Positions 54,029 to 62,589 of a stretch of 64,000 nucleotides of DNA are shown here, in pieces. This stretch comes from Rhodococcoides kroppenstedtii (lineage in GTDB: Bacteria > Actinomycetota > Actinomycetes > Mycobacteriales > Mycobacteriaceae), in NCBI RefSeq assembly GCF_900111805.1, contig NZ_FOJN01000001.1:372001-436000 (forward strand), in the 5' to 3' direction. The position numbers and the translations under genes are program-made. Each line of letters starts with the position of its first letter. Position 1 is the stretch's first letter. A model generated the notes under the pieces. That model worked only from the letters and a program-made list of their open reading frames with translations, searched no databases and had not been told where the DNA came from.

Positions 54029-54463
54029 TCAGCCGCCGATGCGCTGCGCGAACATCACGATGATGCCACTGGGACCGCGCAGATAGGTCAGGCGGTAGAT
54101 GCCGTCGTACTCCGCGATACCGCGGAGAGGGTGACACCCGTGCTGCGCCGCGATGGCCAGCGAGGCCTCGATGTCGTCGACCTCGAACGCGACTCGATGC
54201 ATCCCGATCTCGTTGGGGCGGGTCGGTTCCGTCTCGATCGGCTCCGGGTGCCGGTAGTGGAACAGCTCGAGACGGCTGTGACCGTCCGGCGTCTGCAGCA
54301 TCGCGATGTCGGAGTGGTTCCCGTCCAGACCCACCGCCGTGTCGGTCCACTCGCCCTGCACGGTGTCACGACCGACCACCTCGAGGCCGAGGTCGGTGAA
54401 GAATGCGACAGCGGCGTCGAGGTCCCGCACCGCGATCCCGACGTTGTCCATACGGATCGGCAT
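54029..54463 (-). CDS. VOC-family (glyoxalase-like) protein
   Basis: A 144-aa VOC protein with two beta-alpha-beta-beta-beta modules: MDNVGIAVRDLDAAVAFFTD (module 1), and HSRLELFHYRHPEP, MHRVAFEVDDIEASLA and the C-terminal LRGPSGIIVMFAQRI (module 2). The Glu in RLELF and the His of MHRVAF are plausible metal ligands. Members include glyoxalase I, extradiol dioxygenases and resistance proteins; the activity here is unknown. ATG 54463 is seven bases after TACCGT. Confidence 0.82.
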   Translation of the reverse strand: MPIRMDNVGIAVRDLDAAVAFFTDLGLEVVGRDTVQGEWTDTAVGLDGNHSDIAMLQTPDGHSRLELFHYRHPEPIETEPTRPNEIGMHRVAFEVDDIEASLAIAAQHGCHPLRGIAEYDGIYRLTYLRGPSGIIVMFAQRIGG

Positions 54464-54495
54464 GACCGACACGGTAGTCGGCTTCCGCCGTGTCG

Positions 54496-55689
54496 TCAGC
54501 GGAGTCGTGCGTAGGACTCGACGGCGTCGGCCGCGGTGTCGACACCGCCGTGCGCCCGGACGTCCGCGCGGATCTCGGCCGCGCGGGGTTCCAGATCGAC
54601 TGCCCGCTCCACGGCGGCCCGGAGTGTCTCCGCCGTCACCTCGTCGAACGGGAGGTGGACGCCCGTTCCGATCTCGTCGAGCATCGCCGCGTTGGCGAAT
54701 TGATCCACCCCCTGCGGAATGGCGACCGTCGGCACGCCGAACCACAGTGATTCGGTGCATCCGCCCATGCCGGCGTGGGTGACGAACACGCGCGCCGACT
54801 CGAGCACCGCCAGCTGCGGAACGTGCTCGTGCACCTGGACATTGGGTGGAATCGGTCCCAGGGCGGCAGGGTCGACACGACGCCCCATCGACATCACCAC
54901 CTGCCACGGCGTGTTCCCGAAGGTCTCGATGCACAGCCGGTAGAAGTCCGGTCGATCGTTGTAGCCGGTGCCGAAGGACACGTAGAGCACGGGTCCCACC
55001 GGAGCCGACCACGTCCGATCCGCCAGGCGGGCGGGATCCAGGCAGGGTCCGACGAAGCGCACGGACTCACGGACGCGATCCGCGTGCGGCTGCATGATTC
55101 TCGGTACCAGGGACAGACAGTGCTCGGGATACGTGTTCCAGTCCCACGGGTCGGCCTCGATCCCGTTGTCGCGCAACCATTCCGCGTACGCCTCGCGGTA
55201 GGCGACCCCGGTCGCCGACGTCCGCATCGGGGTGAGGACGTCGGCAAGATCGTCCTCGTAGCCGTCCCAGGCGACGTACGCGGGCGACAGCTGGACCGCG
55301 GGGACGCCGTAGCGGACGCCGAGTATCGGTGCGGCCAGTCCGCCGATGTCGTAGAGCAGCAGGTCCGGACGATCGCCGTCGTACGCCGTCGTCAGCACGG
55401 GAAACGCGGCGATCGCCTCGTCGAGGAACACGTGCATCGCCGCAGCCGGGTCGTCCGGCCAGGTCTCCTCGCCTTGCGGGAGAAGCGAATCGAACGGCAC
55501 CACCCGAGCACCGGTCGGCTCGACGAAAGAGGCCAACGACTCCCCGACCGCGTAGGTGACTCGGTGACCCCGCCGCACGAGCTCCGCGATCACGGCGAGC
55601 GACGGATAGATGTGACTCGGGGCCGTGGTGCCGATCATGGCGATGTGCAGCGTCGCCGCCTCGGCCGGGCGGGCGGGGTGGACGACCAT
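54496..55689 (-). CDS. GT1-family glycosyltransferase (macrolide/UGT-like)
   Basis: A 397-aa glycosyltransferase of the GT-B fold. N-terminal acceptor domain: MIGTTAPSHIYPSLAVIAEL, with the catalytic-His motif (SHIYP, as in H-x2-P). C-terminal donor domain with a PSPG-like motif: VFVTHAGMGGCTESLWFGVP, then TVAIPQGVDQFANAAML. It probably transfers a hexose from a nucleotide sugar to a lipophilic acceptor such as a macrolide or a lipid. No polyketide genes lie nearby. ATG 55689 follows GAGGTG. The long reading frame upstream is a shadow. Confidence 0.88.
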   Translation of the reverse strand: MVVHPARPAEAATLHIAMIGTTAPSHIYPSLAVIAELVRRGHRVTYAVGESLASFVEPTGARVVPFDSLLPQGEETWPDDPAAAMHVFLDEAIAAFPVLTTAYDGDRPDLLLYDIGGLAAPILGVRYGVPAVQLSPAYVAWDGYEDDLADVLTPMRTSATGVAYREAYAEWLRDNGIEADPWDWNTYPEHCLSLVPRIMQPHADRVRESVRFVGPCLDPARLADRTWSAPVGPVLYVSFGTGYNDRPDFYRLCIETFGNTPWQVVMSMGRRVDPAALGPIPPNVQVHEHVPQLAVLESARVFVTHAGMGGCTESLWFGVPTVAIPQGVDQFANAAMLDEIGTGVHLPFDEVTAETLRAAVERAVDLEPRAAEIRADVRAHGGVDTAADAVESYARLR

Positions 55690-55791
55690 CGGGCACCTCG
55701 CGGGGTGGGGGGGAACGGACGCGTCGACCCTAGAGGCGACCCCGTGGCGCGTGCACGCGAATAATCGGGCGCACACGGACGATCGGACCGC

Positions 55792-56151
55792 TCACGACCC
55801 TTCGGCGCGACGGCGCTCCCGCTCCACCCGGCGCTGTTCCTCGGCCCGCGCGCGGCACTGGCGCAGGAACTCGGCGTCGGCCTCCGGACTCTGCGCAACG
55901 GCGCGGCCGGGCCGGACGTCGTATTCCGCGAAGCCCGAGCGGGGCCGGGACGGCTCGCTGCCACCCCAGATTCCGGCACCGATGGGCCTGCCGACCGTCA
56001 GCCACAGCAGCGATCCGATCAGCGGAAGGAGCAGAACGACGAAGAGCCATGCCATCTTCGGGATGTGGCGCACACCCCCGTCGTCGGCGGTGATCACGTC
56101 GATCAGACAGAAGACCAGCAAGGCCATCGTCAGCAGACCGAGATACGGCAC
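55792..56151 (-). CDS. Small membrane protein with PLD-nuclease N-terminal domain
   Basis: A 119-aa protein with two membrane segments (about 2-25 and 35-60) followed by a charged tail ending REERRRAEGS-like. The pattern MPYLGLLTMALLVFCLIDVI, then PKMAWLFVVLLLPLIGSLLW and LTVGRPIG is the PLDc_N (DUF/PLD nuclease N-terminal) family of actinobacteria, which anchors or precedes phospholipase-D-like proteins or stands alone. GTG 56151 is chosen because GAGGTG lies six bases upstream; GTG 56160 is an alternative. The function is unknown. Confidence 0.78.
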   Translation of the reverse strand: MPYLGLLTMALLVFCLIDVITADDGGVRHIPKMAWLFVVLLLPLIGSLLWLTVGRPIGAGIWGGSEPSRPRSGFAEYDVRPGRAVAQSPEADAEFLRQCRARAEEQRRVERERRRAEGS

Positions 56152-56242
56152 GGAAGTCACCTCGTCGATTCGGAACGTTCGGTACGGAACCGCTCGCACT
56201 ATACGGGCCTGCCGTGAACTCGGGGCGTCCTTCGCGACGTCG

Positions 56243-56770
56243 TCAGGCTTCGTCGAGCCTCTCGGCAACCAGGACGAGCGCGGACGCGACACGCCGCAAC
56301 CGATCGAGCACGCGCGGTGACGTGAAGACTTCCCACGGCACGGGCGGACCCGACTGCGACGCGACGTACCCGGCGAGGTCGGCGACCGCACCGGCCACCG
56401 CCGCAGCGACGACGGCGCTCTCCGAGAGTGCACTGTCGCAGGTGCAGTCGGAGACGGCCACGACCTCGCGAATCTCGGCAGCCACGGCGTGCGCCTCGCG
56501 GCGAGCGTCGTCGACGGTGAACCCGAGCTCGTCGTACCAGGACGCCGCGGCGCAGTCCGCGGCCTCTCTGGCCGTCGAGATCGTGGTCGTCAGTGGCGAC
56601 GAGTCCTCCGTCGTTCGCCGCACCAGACCCAAAGCCGCCGCGAGGGTGAGCAGGTCGCGCGGGCCGGGATCGTGCCACGGTATCGACAGCAACAACGCCG
56701 ACGCGGCCGCCAACGGCACCGTCGCGCACGCCGGGGAGGCGCGGCAGCCGTCGGAACGTCGAGCAGTCAC
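56243..56770 (-). CDS. Hypothetical protein
   Basis: A frame of 175 residues from GTG 56770 (or 182 from TTG 56791). The composition is Ala-rich with several helices (FTVDDARREAHAVAAEI, SESAVVAAAVAGAVADLA) and two Cys in VAVSDCTCDSA. No recognisable domain, no strong ribosome binding site and no signal peptide. It lies divergent from the TetR gene and downstream of it in the same intergenic cluster. It could be a real hypothetical protein or a chance high-GC frame; its codon pattern is plausible. Confidence 0.45.
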   Translation of the reverse strand: MTARRSDGCRASPACATVPLAAASALLLSIPWHDPGPRDLLTLAAALGLVRRTTEDSSPLTTTISTAREAADCAAASWYDELGFTVDDARREAHAVAAEIREVVAVSDCTCDSALSESAVVAAAVAGAVADLAGYVASQSGPPVPWEVFTSPRVLDRLRRVASALVLVAERLDEA

Positions 56771-56904
56771 CGCAGCATTCGTGGGTGCCAAAAGAATGGA
56801 TGGGTACCGTTGTTCGGGTCACATTCCTTTCCTGATCCGGCGGAACGGAACCGAGCCCGAGTCCACGAGTGGCGGCGCACGGGTTCTGACCTAGGCTCAC
56901 GGGC

Positions 56905-57462
56905 GTGACCGCGCCCGACTTCTACTCCGAACTGCGGGCCCTGCGACTCGAACGGGTTCTCGACGCCTCGGTGGAGATCATCACCGAACGGGGCTGGGAC
57001 GCTCTCAGCATGACCGAGGTCGCCAAGCGCTCCGGAGTCCCCCGCCAGAGCCTCTACAAGGAGGTGGGCACCCGCACCGAGCTCGGACGCGCCGTGGTCG
57101 ATCGGGAGGTCGGCCGTTTCCTCGAACAGGTCAGCAGCGGTTTCGCCGCACACCCCGACAGCTTCGAGGACGGCATCTCGGCGGCGGTGCGAGGCGTCCT
57201 CGACCACGGCCGATCCAACGCCGCCCTGGCCGCCGTCCTGCGTCCGGGACACGATTCCGGCCTGCTCGCGATGGTCACCGTCAACCCCGATGCCGTGCTG
57301 GGTCAAGCGAGCGCTGCCGTACGCGCACTCGTCGGCGACCGGGCGTCCGAGGCACTGGTCGACTGCGTGGTCCGGCTGACGCTGAGCCATCTCGTGCAGC
57401 CGACCGTGGACGTCGACGAGGCGGTCGACCGCATCGATCGGGTGGTCCGCAGCTTCGAGTGA
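56905..57462 (+). CDS. TetR-family transcriptional regulator
   Basis: A 185-aa regulator. N-terminal helix-turn-helix: VLDASVEIITERGWDALSMT, then EVAKRSGVPRQSLYKEVGTR (recognition helix). The C-terminal ligand domain is variable. GTG 56905 is seven bases after TAGGCT. It is convergent (tail to tail) with the CYP153-reductase gene, 40 bases apart, and is the nearest regulator to it, so it is a candidate controller, but the two do not share a promoter region. Confidence 0.85.
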   Translation: MTAPDFYSELRALRLERVLDASVEIITERGWDALSMTEVAKRSGVPRQSLYKEVGTRTELGRAVVDREVGRFLEQVSSGFAAHPDSFEDGISAAVRGVLDHGRSNAALAAVLRPGHDSGLLAMVTVNPDAVLGQASAAVRALVGDRASEALVDCVVRLTLSHLVQPTVDVDEAVDRIDRVVRSFE

Positions 57463-57502
57463 TTCGCCCCAGAGCCACTGCTGCGCATCCCGTTTCGGTG
57501 TC

Positions 57503-59962
57503 CTAGAGGTCGAGAACCAGCTTGGGCGACAGCGATCGCGACACGCACGTCATCACGGTGTCTCCGCGCTCGCGCTCGGCGCGGGACAGCACGGAATCGC
57601 GGTGGTCGGGGGTCCCGCTCAGGACATCGGCCTCGCAGGTGCCGCAGATGCCTTCCATGCAGGATCCGATGACGTCGGCGCCGGCCTGCTCGACCGCGTC
57701 GAAGATCGTCGTGCCGTCGGCGACGGTGACGGTCACGCCCGTCCGCGCGCACTCCACCTCGAACGAGTCCAGGGCGCCGTCGGGCGCAGCGACGGTTCGG
57801 GCCGCGAAACGCTCGAGGTGCAGGACCTCCCCCGGCCACGGGGTGCACCGCGTCTCGACGGCGTCGAGAAGAGCAGCCGGTCCGCAGCAGTAGACGAGGG
57901 TGGCCGGGCGCGGCTCGCCCAGCACCGTGTCCAGATCGAGGCGTCCGCCGCGCTCGTCCTTGGCCCAGACGGTCACCCGATCGTCGCCGTCGAACTCGTC
58001 GAGAAACGCCATCGACGACCGAGACCGGCCGACGTACACCAGGTTCCACTCGGCCCCGGCGGACCGCGCTGCGGCGATCATCGCGCGGATCGGCGTGATG
58101 CCGATACCGCCGGCGAGGAAGAGGTAGCGCGGCGCGGGAACGAGCGCGAAGTTGTCGATCGGACCACGAGCCCGGAGGGTGGAGCCCTCGACGAGCTCGT
58201 CGTGCACGTGGGCCGATCCGCCGCGGCCGTCCGGTTCCCGCAGAACGGCCACCGTCCACGACGACCGATCGGTGAGATCTCCGCACAGCGAGTAGTGCCG
58301 GATCAGGCCGGGCTTCAGCGTCAATTCGACGTGGGCGCCGGGGGTCCAGGGCGGGAGCGAGCCGCCGGCGGTGTCGGTGAGCGTGAGTTCGACGACGCCC
58401 TCCGCGACCGTTCGCCGTCCCGTCACGCGCAGGTCGAGTTGCGTCCGTTCGGCGCTGCGCCCGCCGCGCGGGACCTCCGGTGCGGGTGCGCTCGCCGTGG
58501 ACCCACCCGCGTCGGGCGTGGTGCTGGTGCGGTCGGCCTTCGTGGCATTGCGTTCACGCCAGGTGCCGTACTGCCGGCGCTCGCCACCCTTCGGAGTGAG
58601 CACCACCGACATCGAGCCGTAGCCGCGGACGAAGTTCGACTGCACCCGCGTCGGCTCCTCCACCACCTCGATGTCGTCGAAGCGCGTCAGCAATTCCTCC
58701 CACAGGATGCGCAGCTGCATCTCGGCCAGGCGACTTCCCATGCACCGGTGCGTCCCGATGCCGAACGCGAGGTGATGGCGGGCGTTGCGCCGGTCGATGA
58801 CGAAGTCGTCGGGGTTCTCGAACGTGCGCTCGTCCCGGTTGGCCGAGGCGTACCACATGACGACCTTGTCGCCCTTGCGAATGAATTGCCCGTTCAGGAC
58901 GGTGTCGCGGGTGGCGACGCGACGCATGTACGCCAGCGGCGTTTGCCACCGCAGGATCTCGTGCACCATCTTCGGGACGAGTGCGGGGTTCTCACGGAGG
59001 CGGTCGAACTGCTCGGGGAACCGGTTCAGGGCCAGCAGTCCGCCGGTCATCGAGTTGCGGGTGGTGTCGTTGCCGCCGACCACGAGCAGCACGATGTTGC
59101 CCAGGAACTCCATCGGTCGGTCGATGAGGTCCTTTGTGTCCTCGGACAGTTGCATGAGAGTGATGAGGTCGTACCCCGGCGCCTCCCCCGCGGCCAGCCG
59201 TGCGGCCTTGTCGTGCCAGAGCGCACTGAAGCTGCGGGCCGCCTCCGCCGCCGCCCGGTACGACGCATCGGTGTCCGTGGACCCGCCCGTCGCGGACGCG
59301 CTCGCCGCCACCAGGTCGGTCCACTCCACCAGCTTGCGACGCTCGTCGTACGGGAAGTCCAGCAGCGTCGCGAGCATACGGGACGTCAGCTCGATACTGA
59401 CGCGGTCGACCCAGTCGAAGGGCTCACCCACCGGGAGCTCGTCGAGGACCTCCGCGACGCGTGAGCGGATGAGCCCTTCCATCTCCTCCAGGTTCTGGGG
59501 TGCGACCACTCCCTGGACCGCGGCGCGCTGCTGATCGTGACGCGGCGGATCCATGGCGATGAACATCTCGATGTCCAGACCGTCCGGCGGCGCACCGAGG
59601 ATGATCTGCGGTTCGGCCGAGAACGTCTCGAAATCCTTGTCGACGCGGACGATGTCGTCGTACCGGGTCACCGACCAGAACGGCCCGAACGCACTGTCGG
59701 CCCGGTAGTGGACGGGCGATTCGTCGCGCAGACGACGGAAGTAGGACTCCCACGCTCCCTGACGCCACAGGAACGGGTCACTGACGTCGATGTCGGTCAG
59801 ATCGAGGTCCGCGACGTCGGGAATCGGCGATTCGGTGAAGTGCGGTTGCCCGTCGTCGACCACGAGTCGCTTGGCGCGCTGCCACAGATGCAGTCCCTGG
59901 ATCTGGCGTTCCATCGGGACCACGGCCTGAGCCTTCGTGATGATCGTGTCGCGAACGCGCAT
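57503..59962 (-). CDS. Self-sufficient P450: CYP153-like monooxygenase fused to FMN/2Fe-2S reductase
   Basis: An 819-aa fusion. Residues about 1-460 are a complete P450: AMDPPRHDQQRAAVQGVVAP (CYP153-type B'-C region), I-helix VVGGNDTTRNSMTGG at 294-308, ExxR EILRW at 335-339, and heme motif FGIGTHRCMG with Cys407. The match to alkane-hydroxylating CYP153 as I remember it is close (for example LPVGEPFDWVDRVSIELTSR). A hydrophilic linker (about 460-510) leads to a phthalate-dioxygenase-reductase module: FMN site RHYSLCG (555), NADH site AGGIGITPIR (617), and a C-terminal 2Fe-2S ferredoxin with Cys768, 773, 776 and 806. Normal CYP153 proteins use separate ferredoxin and reductase. Likely role: terminal hydroxylation of alkanes or fatty acids. 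ATG 59962 is chosen; a longer frame to 60034 would need TTG. Confidence 0.92.
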   Translation of the reverse strand: MRVRDTIITKAQAVVPMERQIQGLHLWQRAKRLVVDDGQPHFTESPIPDVADLDLTDIDVSDPFLWRQGAWESYFRRLRDESPVHYRADSAFGPFWSVTRYDDIVRVDKDFETFSAEPQIILGAPPDGLDIEMFIAMDPPRHDQQRAAVQGVVAPQNLEEMEGLIRSRVAEVLDELPVGEPFDWVDRVSIELTSRMLATLLDFPYDERRKLVEWTDLVAASASATGGSTDTDASYRAAAEAARSFSALWHDKAARLAAGEAPGYDLITLMQLSEDTKDLIDRPMEFLGNIVLLVVGGNDTTRNSMTGGLLALNRFPEQFDRLRENPALVPKMVHEILRWQTPLAYMRRVATRDTVLNGQFIRKGDKVVMWYASANRDERTFENPDDFVIDRRNARHHLAFGIGTHRCMGSRLAEMQLRILWEELLTRFDDIEVVEEPTRVQSNFVRGYGSMSVVLTPKGGERRQYGTWRERNATKADRTSTTPDAGGSTASAPAPEVPRGGRSAERTQLDLRVTGRRTVAEGVVELTLTDTAGGSLPPWTPGAHVELTLKPGLIRHYSLCGDLTDRSSWTVAVLREPDGRGGSAHVHDELVEGSTLRARGPIDNFALVPAPRYLFLAGGIGITPIRAMIAAARSAGAEWNLVYVGRSRSSMAFLDEFDGDDRVTVWAKDERGGRLDLDTVLGEPRPATLVYCCGPAALLDAVETRCTPWPGEVLHLERFAARTVAAPDGALDSFEVECARTGVTVTVADGTTIFDAVEQAGADVIGSCMEGICGTCEADVLSGTPDHRDSVLSRAERERGDTVMTCVSRSLSPKLVLDL

Positions 59963-59985
59963 GACGACTACCGCCTCGGTGATGA

Positions 59986-60007
59986 GTTCCGTTCCTGGTG
60001 ACAGAAC
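59986..60007. promoter_or_regulatory. Candidate operator upstream of the CYP153 fusion
   Basis: GTTCCGT (59986-59992) and ACAGAAC (60001-60007) form a 7-bp inverted repeat with one mismatch and an 8-base spacer, 24-45 bases upstream of the P450 start. It is a reasonable binding site for a dimeric regulator. Confidence 0.4.
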
Positions 60008-60175
60008 TAAACCACGCGTATCCGAAGATGACAATAGGTGCTGATTTGTCGCACCCTTTCGATCCCGGCGCGCAGCGCGCCTGGCTACGCGCAGGTTGCA
60101 GCATGCGTACGTCGAGGTGCGCTGCGCCGCCTCGCTGCCCTCGATCGTCGACCACTCGGGCCGAGCCCAGCACCC

Positions 60176-60192
60176 GTTGACTTCGAGTCAAC
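60176..60192. promoter_or_regulatory. Candidate operator or hairpin upstream of the hydrolase-DedA pair
   Basis: GTTGACT-TCG-AGTCAAC is a perfect 7-bp inverted repeat with a 3-base centre, 47 bases before the hydrolase GTG start. It overlaps a possible -35 (TTGACT). Confidence 0.45.
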
Positions 60193-60239
60193 GACTTGCG
60201 ACGATGACGGTCCGGTTTCGGGGCGTGTGGAGGTGTGCA

Positions 60240-61208
60240 GTGGGGGGCGGCGCTGACGTGTGGGACGGATACGGCGAACGCCTTCCCGGTGCGTTGCCGG
60301 CGAGCCGGTGGGAGGACCACGTTCGCGTCGTGGAGACGGCCTCCACCCCGGTGAGCTGCGTCGACCTCCCACGCGACAATGCGCCGACGCTCGTTCTCCT
60401 GCACGGCATCTCGGCCGGATGGCGGTGGTTCGCGCACCTCTTCCCGGCGCTGTCGGAGCATTACCGTGTGATCGCGGTCGACCTTCCGGGGTTCGGCGCA
60501 TCGCAGTTCTCGCGTCGTCACGTCACGTTCGACGGACTGGGCGACTCGGTCGTCGATCTGTGCGACGCACTCGACGTTCACGCACCCGTGGTGGTGGGCC
60601 ATTCGATGGGCTCCCTGGTGGGAACGCGCGCGGCCGTGCGGCACCCGTCGCGGCTGGGTGGACTGATCATCACCGGCGGACCGATTCTCACGCTGGTCCA
60701 CCTCGGCCGGCACCCGGTTGCCACGTTCCGGCGGAACCCGCGCTCGGTCGCCACCCTGGTCGCCGAATCCGCGATGGTGGGATTCCCGGTGCCCTCGTCG
60801 GCCTCCCGGTTGGTCGCCGAGTCGGAGCGCCTGCGCCGAGCGTTGTTGGGCGGCTTCGTCGCTCGGCCGGACCTGCTCGACACCGAGGTCGTGCGCGCCA
60901 CGATGCACGATCTGGGCGCGCCCGCCACGTTCCCGGCCCTGGTCTCGGCCGTGACTCGCGATCCCGGCCGCGACCTCGAGCAGGTGCAGTGTCGCACTCG
61001 GATCTTGCGGGGCGACGGCGACGCCCTGTCCCCACCGGAGGACGTCGAGACCTTCCTGTCCCGCGTCCCGTCGGCGGACGAGGTGCGGTTCGCCCACACC
61101 GGTCACTGGCCGCACATCGAGCGCCCGCGCCGTTTCGTCGAGGAAGTTCATCGTTTCGTCTCCTCCGACGACGTTGCCCTCGGCCCGGATCCGAGCCCTC
61201 GACGATGA
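60240..61208 (+). CDS. Alpha/beta-hydrolase (serine nucleophile)
   Basis: A 322-aa alpha/beta-hydrolase: LVLLHGISAGWRWFAHLFPA (oxyanion strand), nucleophile elbow VVGHSMGSLVGTR with Ser, acid in RGDGDALSP, and a final HTGHWPHIERP His. It could be an esterase, lipase-like or C-C hydrolase. GTG 60240 is chosen because GGAGG lies six bases upstream; ATG 60204 is an in-frame alternative. The stop overlaps the DedA start by four bases. It is divergent from the CYP153 fusion, so they might share control. Confidence 0.85.
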   Translation: MGGGADVWDGYGERLPGALPASRWEDHVRVVETASTPVSCVDLPRDNAPTLVLLHGISAGWRWFAHLFPALSEHYRVIAVDLPGFGASQFSRRHVTFDGLGDSVVDLCDALDVHAPVVVGHSMGSLVGTRAAVRHPSRLGGLIITGGPILTLVHLGRHPVATFRRNPRSVATLVAESAMVGFPVPSSASRLVAESERLRRALLGGFVARPDLLDTEVVRATMHDLGAPATFPALVSAVTRDPGRDLEQVQCRTRILRGDGDALSPPEDVETFLSRVPSADEVRFAHTGHWPHIERPRRFVEEVHRFVSSDDVALGPDPSPRR

Positions 61209-61831
61209 TGGACTGGCTCGACACCGCGGAGGCTCTCGTGCTGTCCCCGTGGCTCTACGTGATTCTGCTCGTCGTGTCGTTCCTGGATTCGTTCCTGCCC
61301 GCGATTCCCAGTGAACCGTTCCTCGTCGTCGCCGGGGTCGCCGCGGCGAACGGGGATGCGAACGTAATGCTCGTCGTCGCCGCGACGGCACTCGGGGCGT
61401 TCGGCGGGGATCTCGTTCCCTACTTCGCCGGTCGCGCGCTCGCCGATCCCGTGTTGCGACGCCTACCACCCGGCACGCGTCGTCGACAAACTCTCGACTG
61501 GGTGGGCACACAACTCGCCGACCGCCCCGGGCTGATACTCGTCACGTCGCGATACATTCCGGTCGGGCGCTACGTCGTCACGCTGAGCGCCGGGATCAGC
61601 AGGCTGCCGTGGCGCATCTTCGGTCCCTACACCGCGATCGCGGTGCTCACCTGGAGCATCTACATCGTCATGGCCGGCTATCTCGGCGGACAAGCGCTGC
61701 AGGACAACGTGATCCTGGCTTTCTTCGTGGGACTCGCGGTGGCGCTCGCCGTCACGCCGCTCACGCAACTGGCCCTGCGGCGGACATGGGGTCGACCCAG
61801 GCGTCTCAGGGCCGGGGGGCGTCCACGGTGA
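61205..61831 (+). CDS. DedA-family membrane protein
   Basis: A 208-aa DedA/SNARE-associated membrane protein with several membrane segments. Family marks are FLDSFLPAIPSEPFLVVAGV, and the GDLVPYFAGRAL and TSRYIPVGRYVVTLSAGISR motifs (conserved Arg and Gly in the re-entrant region). DedA proteins are thought to be lipid flippases or proton-dependent transporters for membrane homeostasis. ATG 61205 overlaps the hydrolase stop (ATGA), so the two are coupled. The 3' end overlaps the decayed response-regulator remnant. Confidence 0.88.
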   Translation: MMDWLDTAEALVLSPWLYVILLVVSFLDSFLPAIPSEPFLVVAGVAAANGDANVMLVVAATALGAFGGDLVPYFAGRALADPVLRRLPPGTRRRQTLDWVGTQLADRPGLILVTSRYIPVGRYVVTLSAGISRLPWRIFGPYTAIAVLTWSIYIVMAGYLGGQALQDNVILAFFVGLAVALAVTPLTQLALRRTWGRPRRLRAGGRPR

Positions 61832-62204
61832 CCACGTGATTTCGATACGCCCACACCGCCGCCTGCAATCGCGACCGCACGCCCAGTTTCGGAAGTAGCC
61901 GGGCGAGATGGGATTTGACCGTGCCCACCTCGACGACCAACGCGGCGGCAATCTCCTCGTTCGACATCCCTTCGGCCAGAAGGAGCAGAATCTCCCGCTC
62001 CCGCGCGGTGAGGAGATCGAGTGCCCGTCCCGCGACGCCGGCTTCGAGCGCACGGAAGACGTAGTCGTCGGTGTCAAAGGTGGTCAGGATCAGCACCGGA
62101 ATCCGCGGGTTCCCCGGCGACCGGAGCAACCCCACCAATCGCCGCAGGTCCTCGAGGACGGACGTGCTCTGAGCGCGGATGAACAGTGCGTGCCGACGGG
62201 CGGC
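61806..62204 (-). pseudogene. Decayed two-component remnant: histidine-kinase fragment fused in frame to LuxR response-regulator fragment
   Basis: A short stretch (about 62204-62112) reads ALFIRAQSTSVLEDLRRLVG, the HisKA_3-type dimerisation helix of a NarL-family histidine kinase. It runs straight into a receiver fragment (PVLILTTFDTDDYVFRALEA), and receiver jumps at about 62027 to the C-terminal LuxR helix-turn-helix (LLTARERE, LLAEGMSNEEIAAALVVEVG). The parts that should lie between them, the ATPase of the kinase, the phosphoacceptor half of the receiver and the linker, are missing. It is therefore a deletion product, probably not functional. The DNA-binding half might still be made, but no start codon context supports it. 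Confidence 0.65.
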
Positions 62205-62241
62205 ATCTTGGCATCGGCCGTCGCCAAACAGGTCGGCACCG

Positions 62242-62589
62242 TCGGGGCAGAGCGAAGTCACGCCACCCCGGTTCCTCAGCGAGCCCCGTGGTGACCATCT
62301 GGAACGCCAGCACCGGTGCGAAGGCCACCAATGCTGCCGTGCTGGGAGCGGCGATCGCACCGCCCGAGAGCGCCAGACCGGTCAGCAGCATCGCAGCGGG
62401 AACCCCCAGCACCGTGATGGCATACCAGCGCGGCGCGACCTCCCAGTGCCACAGCCTCCTCCCCCATGCACGCAGACCGGCGCGGCCGTCGACCACGGCG
62501 GTCACCAGGAACGCCGCAGTGATCGGCCCGAGGTAGGCCCCGGGCAGTACATCGAGAATCTGGCTCGAAGGGTGCAACCCGGTGCGCAC
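62242..62589 (-). pseudogene. Truncated CPBP (CAAX/ABI) intramembrane protease remnant
   Basis: On the minus strand the frame reads GAYLGPITAAFLVTAVVDGR, AGLRAWGRRLWHWEVAPRWY, then membrane segments and VTTGLAEEPGWRDFALPR, the first catalytic motif (EExxxR) of CPBP metalloproteases. Homology stops there at about 62242, so the second and third catalytic motifs are gone and the frame runs on as unrelated Arg/Pro-rich sequence. The first membrane segment is also missing. It is followed by the two-component remnant, which suggests one decayed locus. Confidence 0.6.

Noticed and set aside
59963-60034. Extra 24 residues at the P450 fusion N-terminus (TTG start)
   Set aside because: A TTG start in a probable regulatory region with a dyad; the ATG at 59962 gives the normal CYP153 start.
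60260-61204. 523-aa frame upstream of DedA
   Set aside because: It is the hydrolase gene read in another frame; only the segment from ATG 61205 is DedA.
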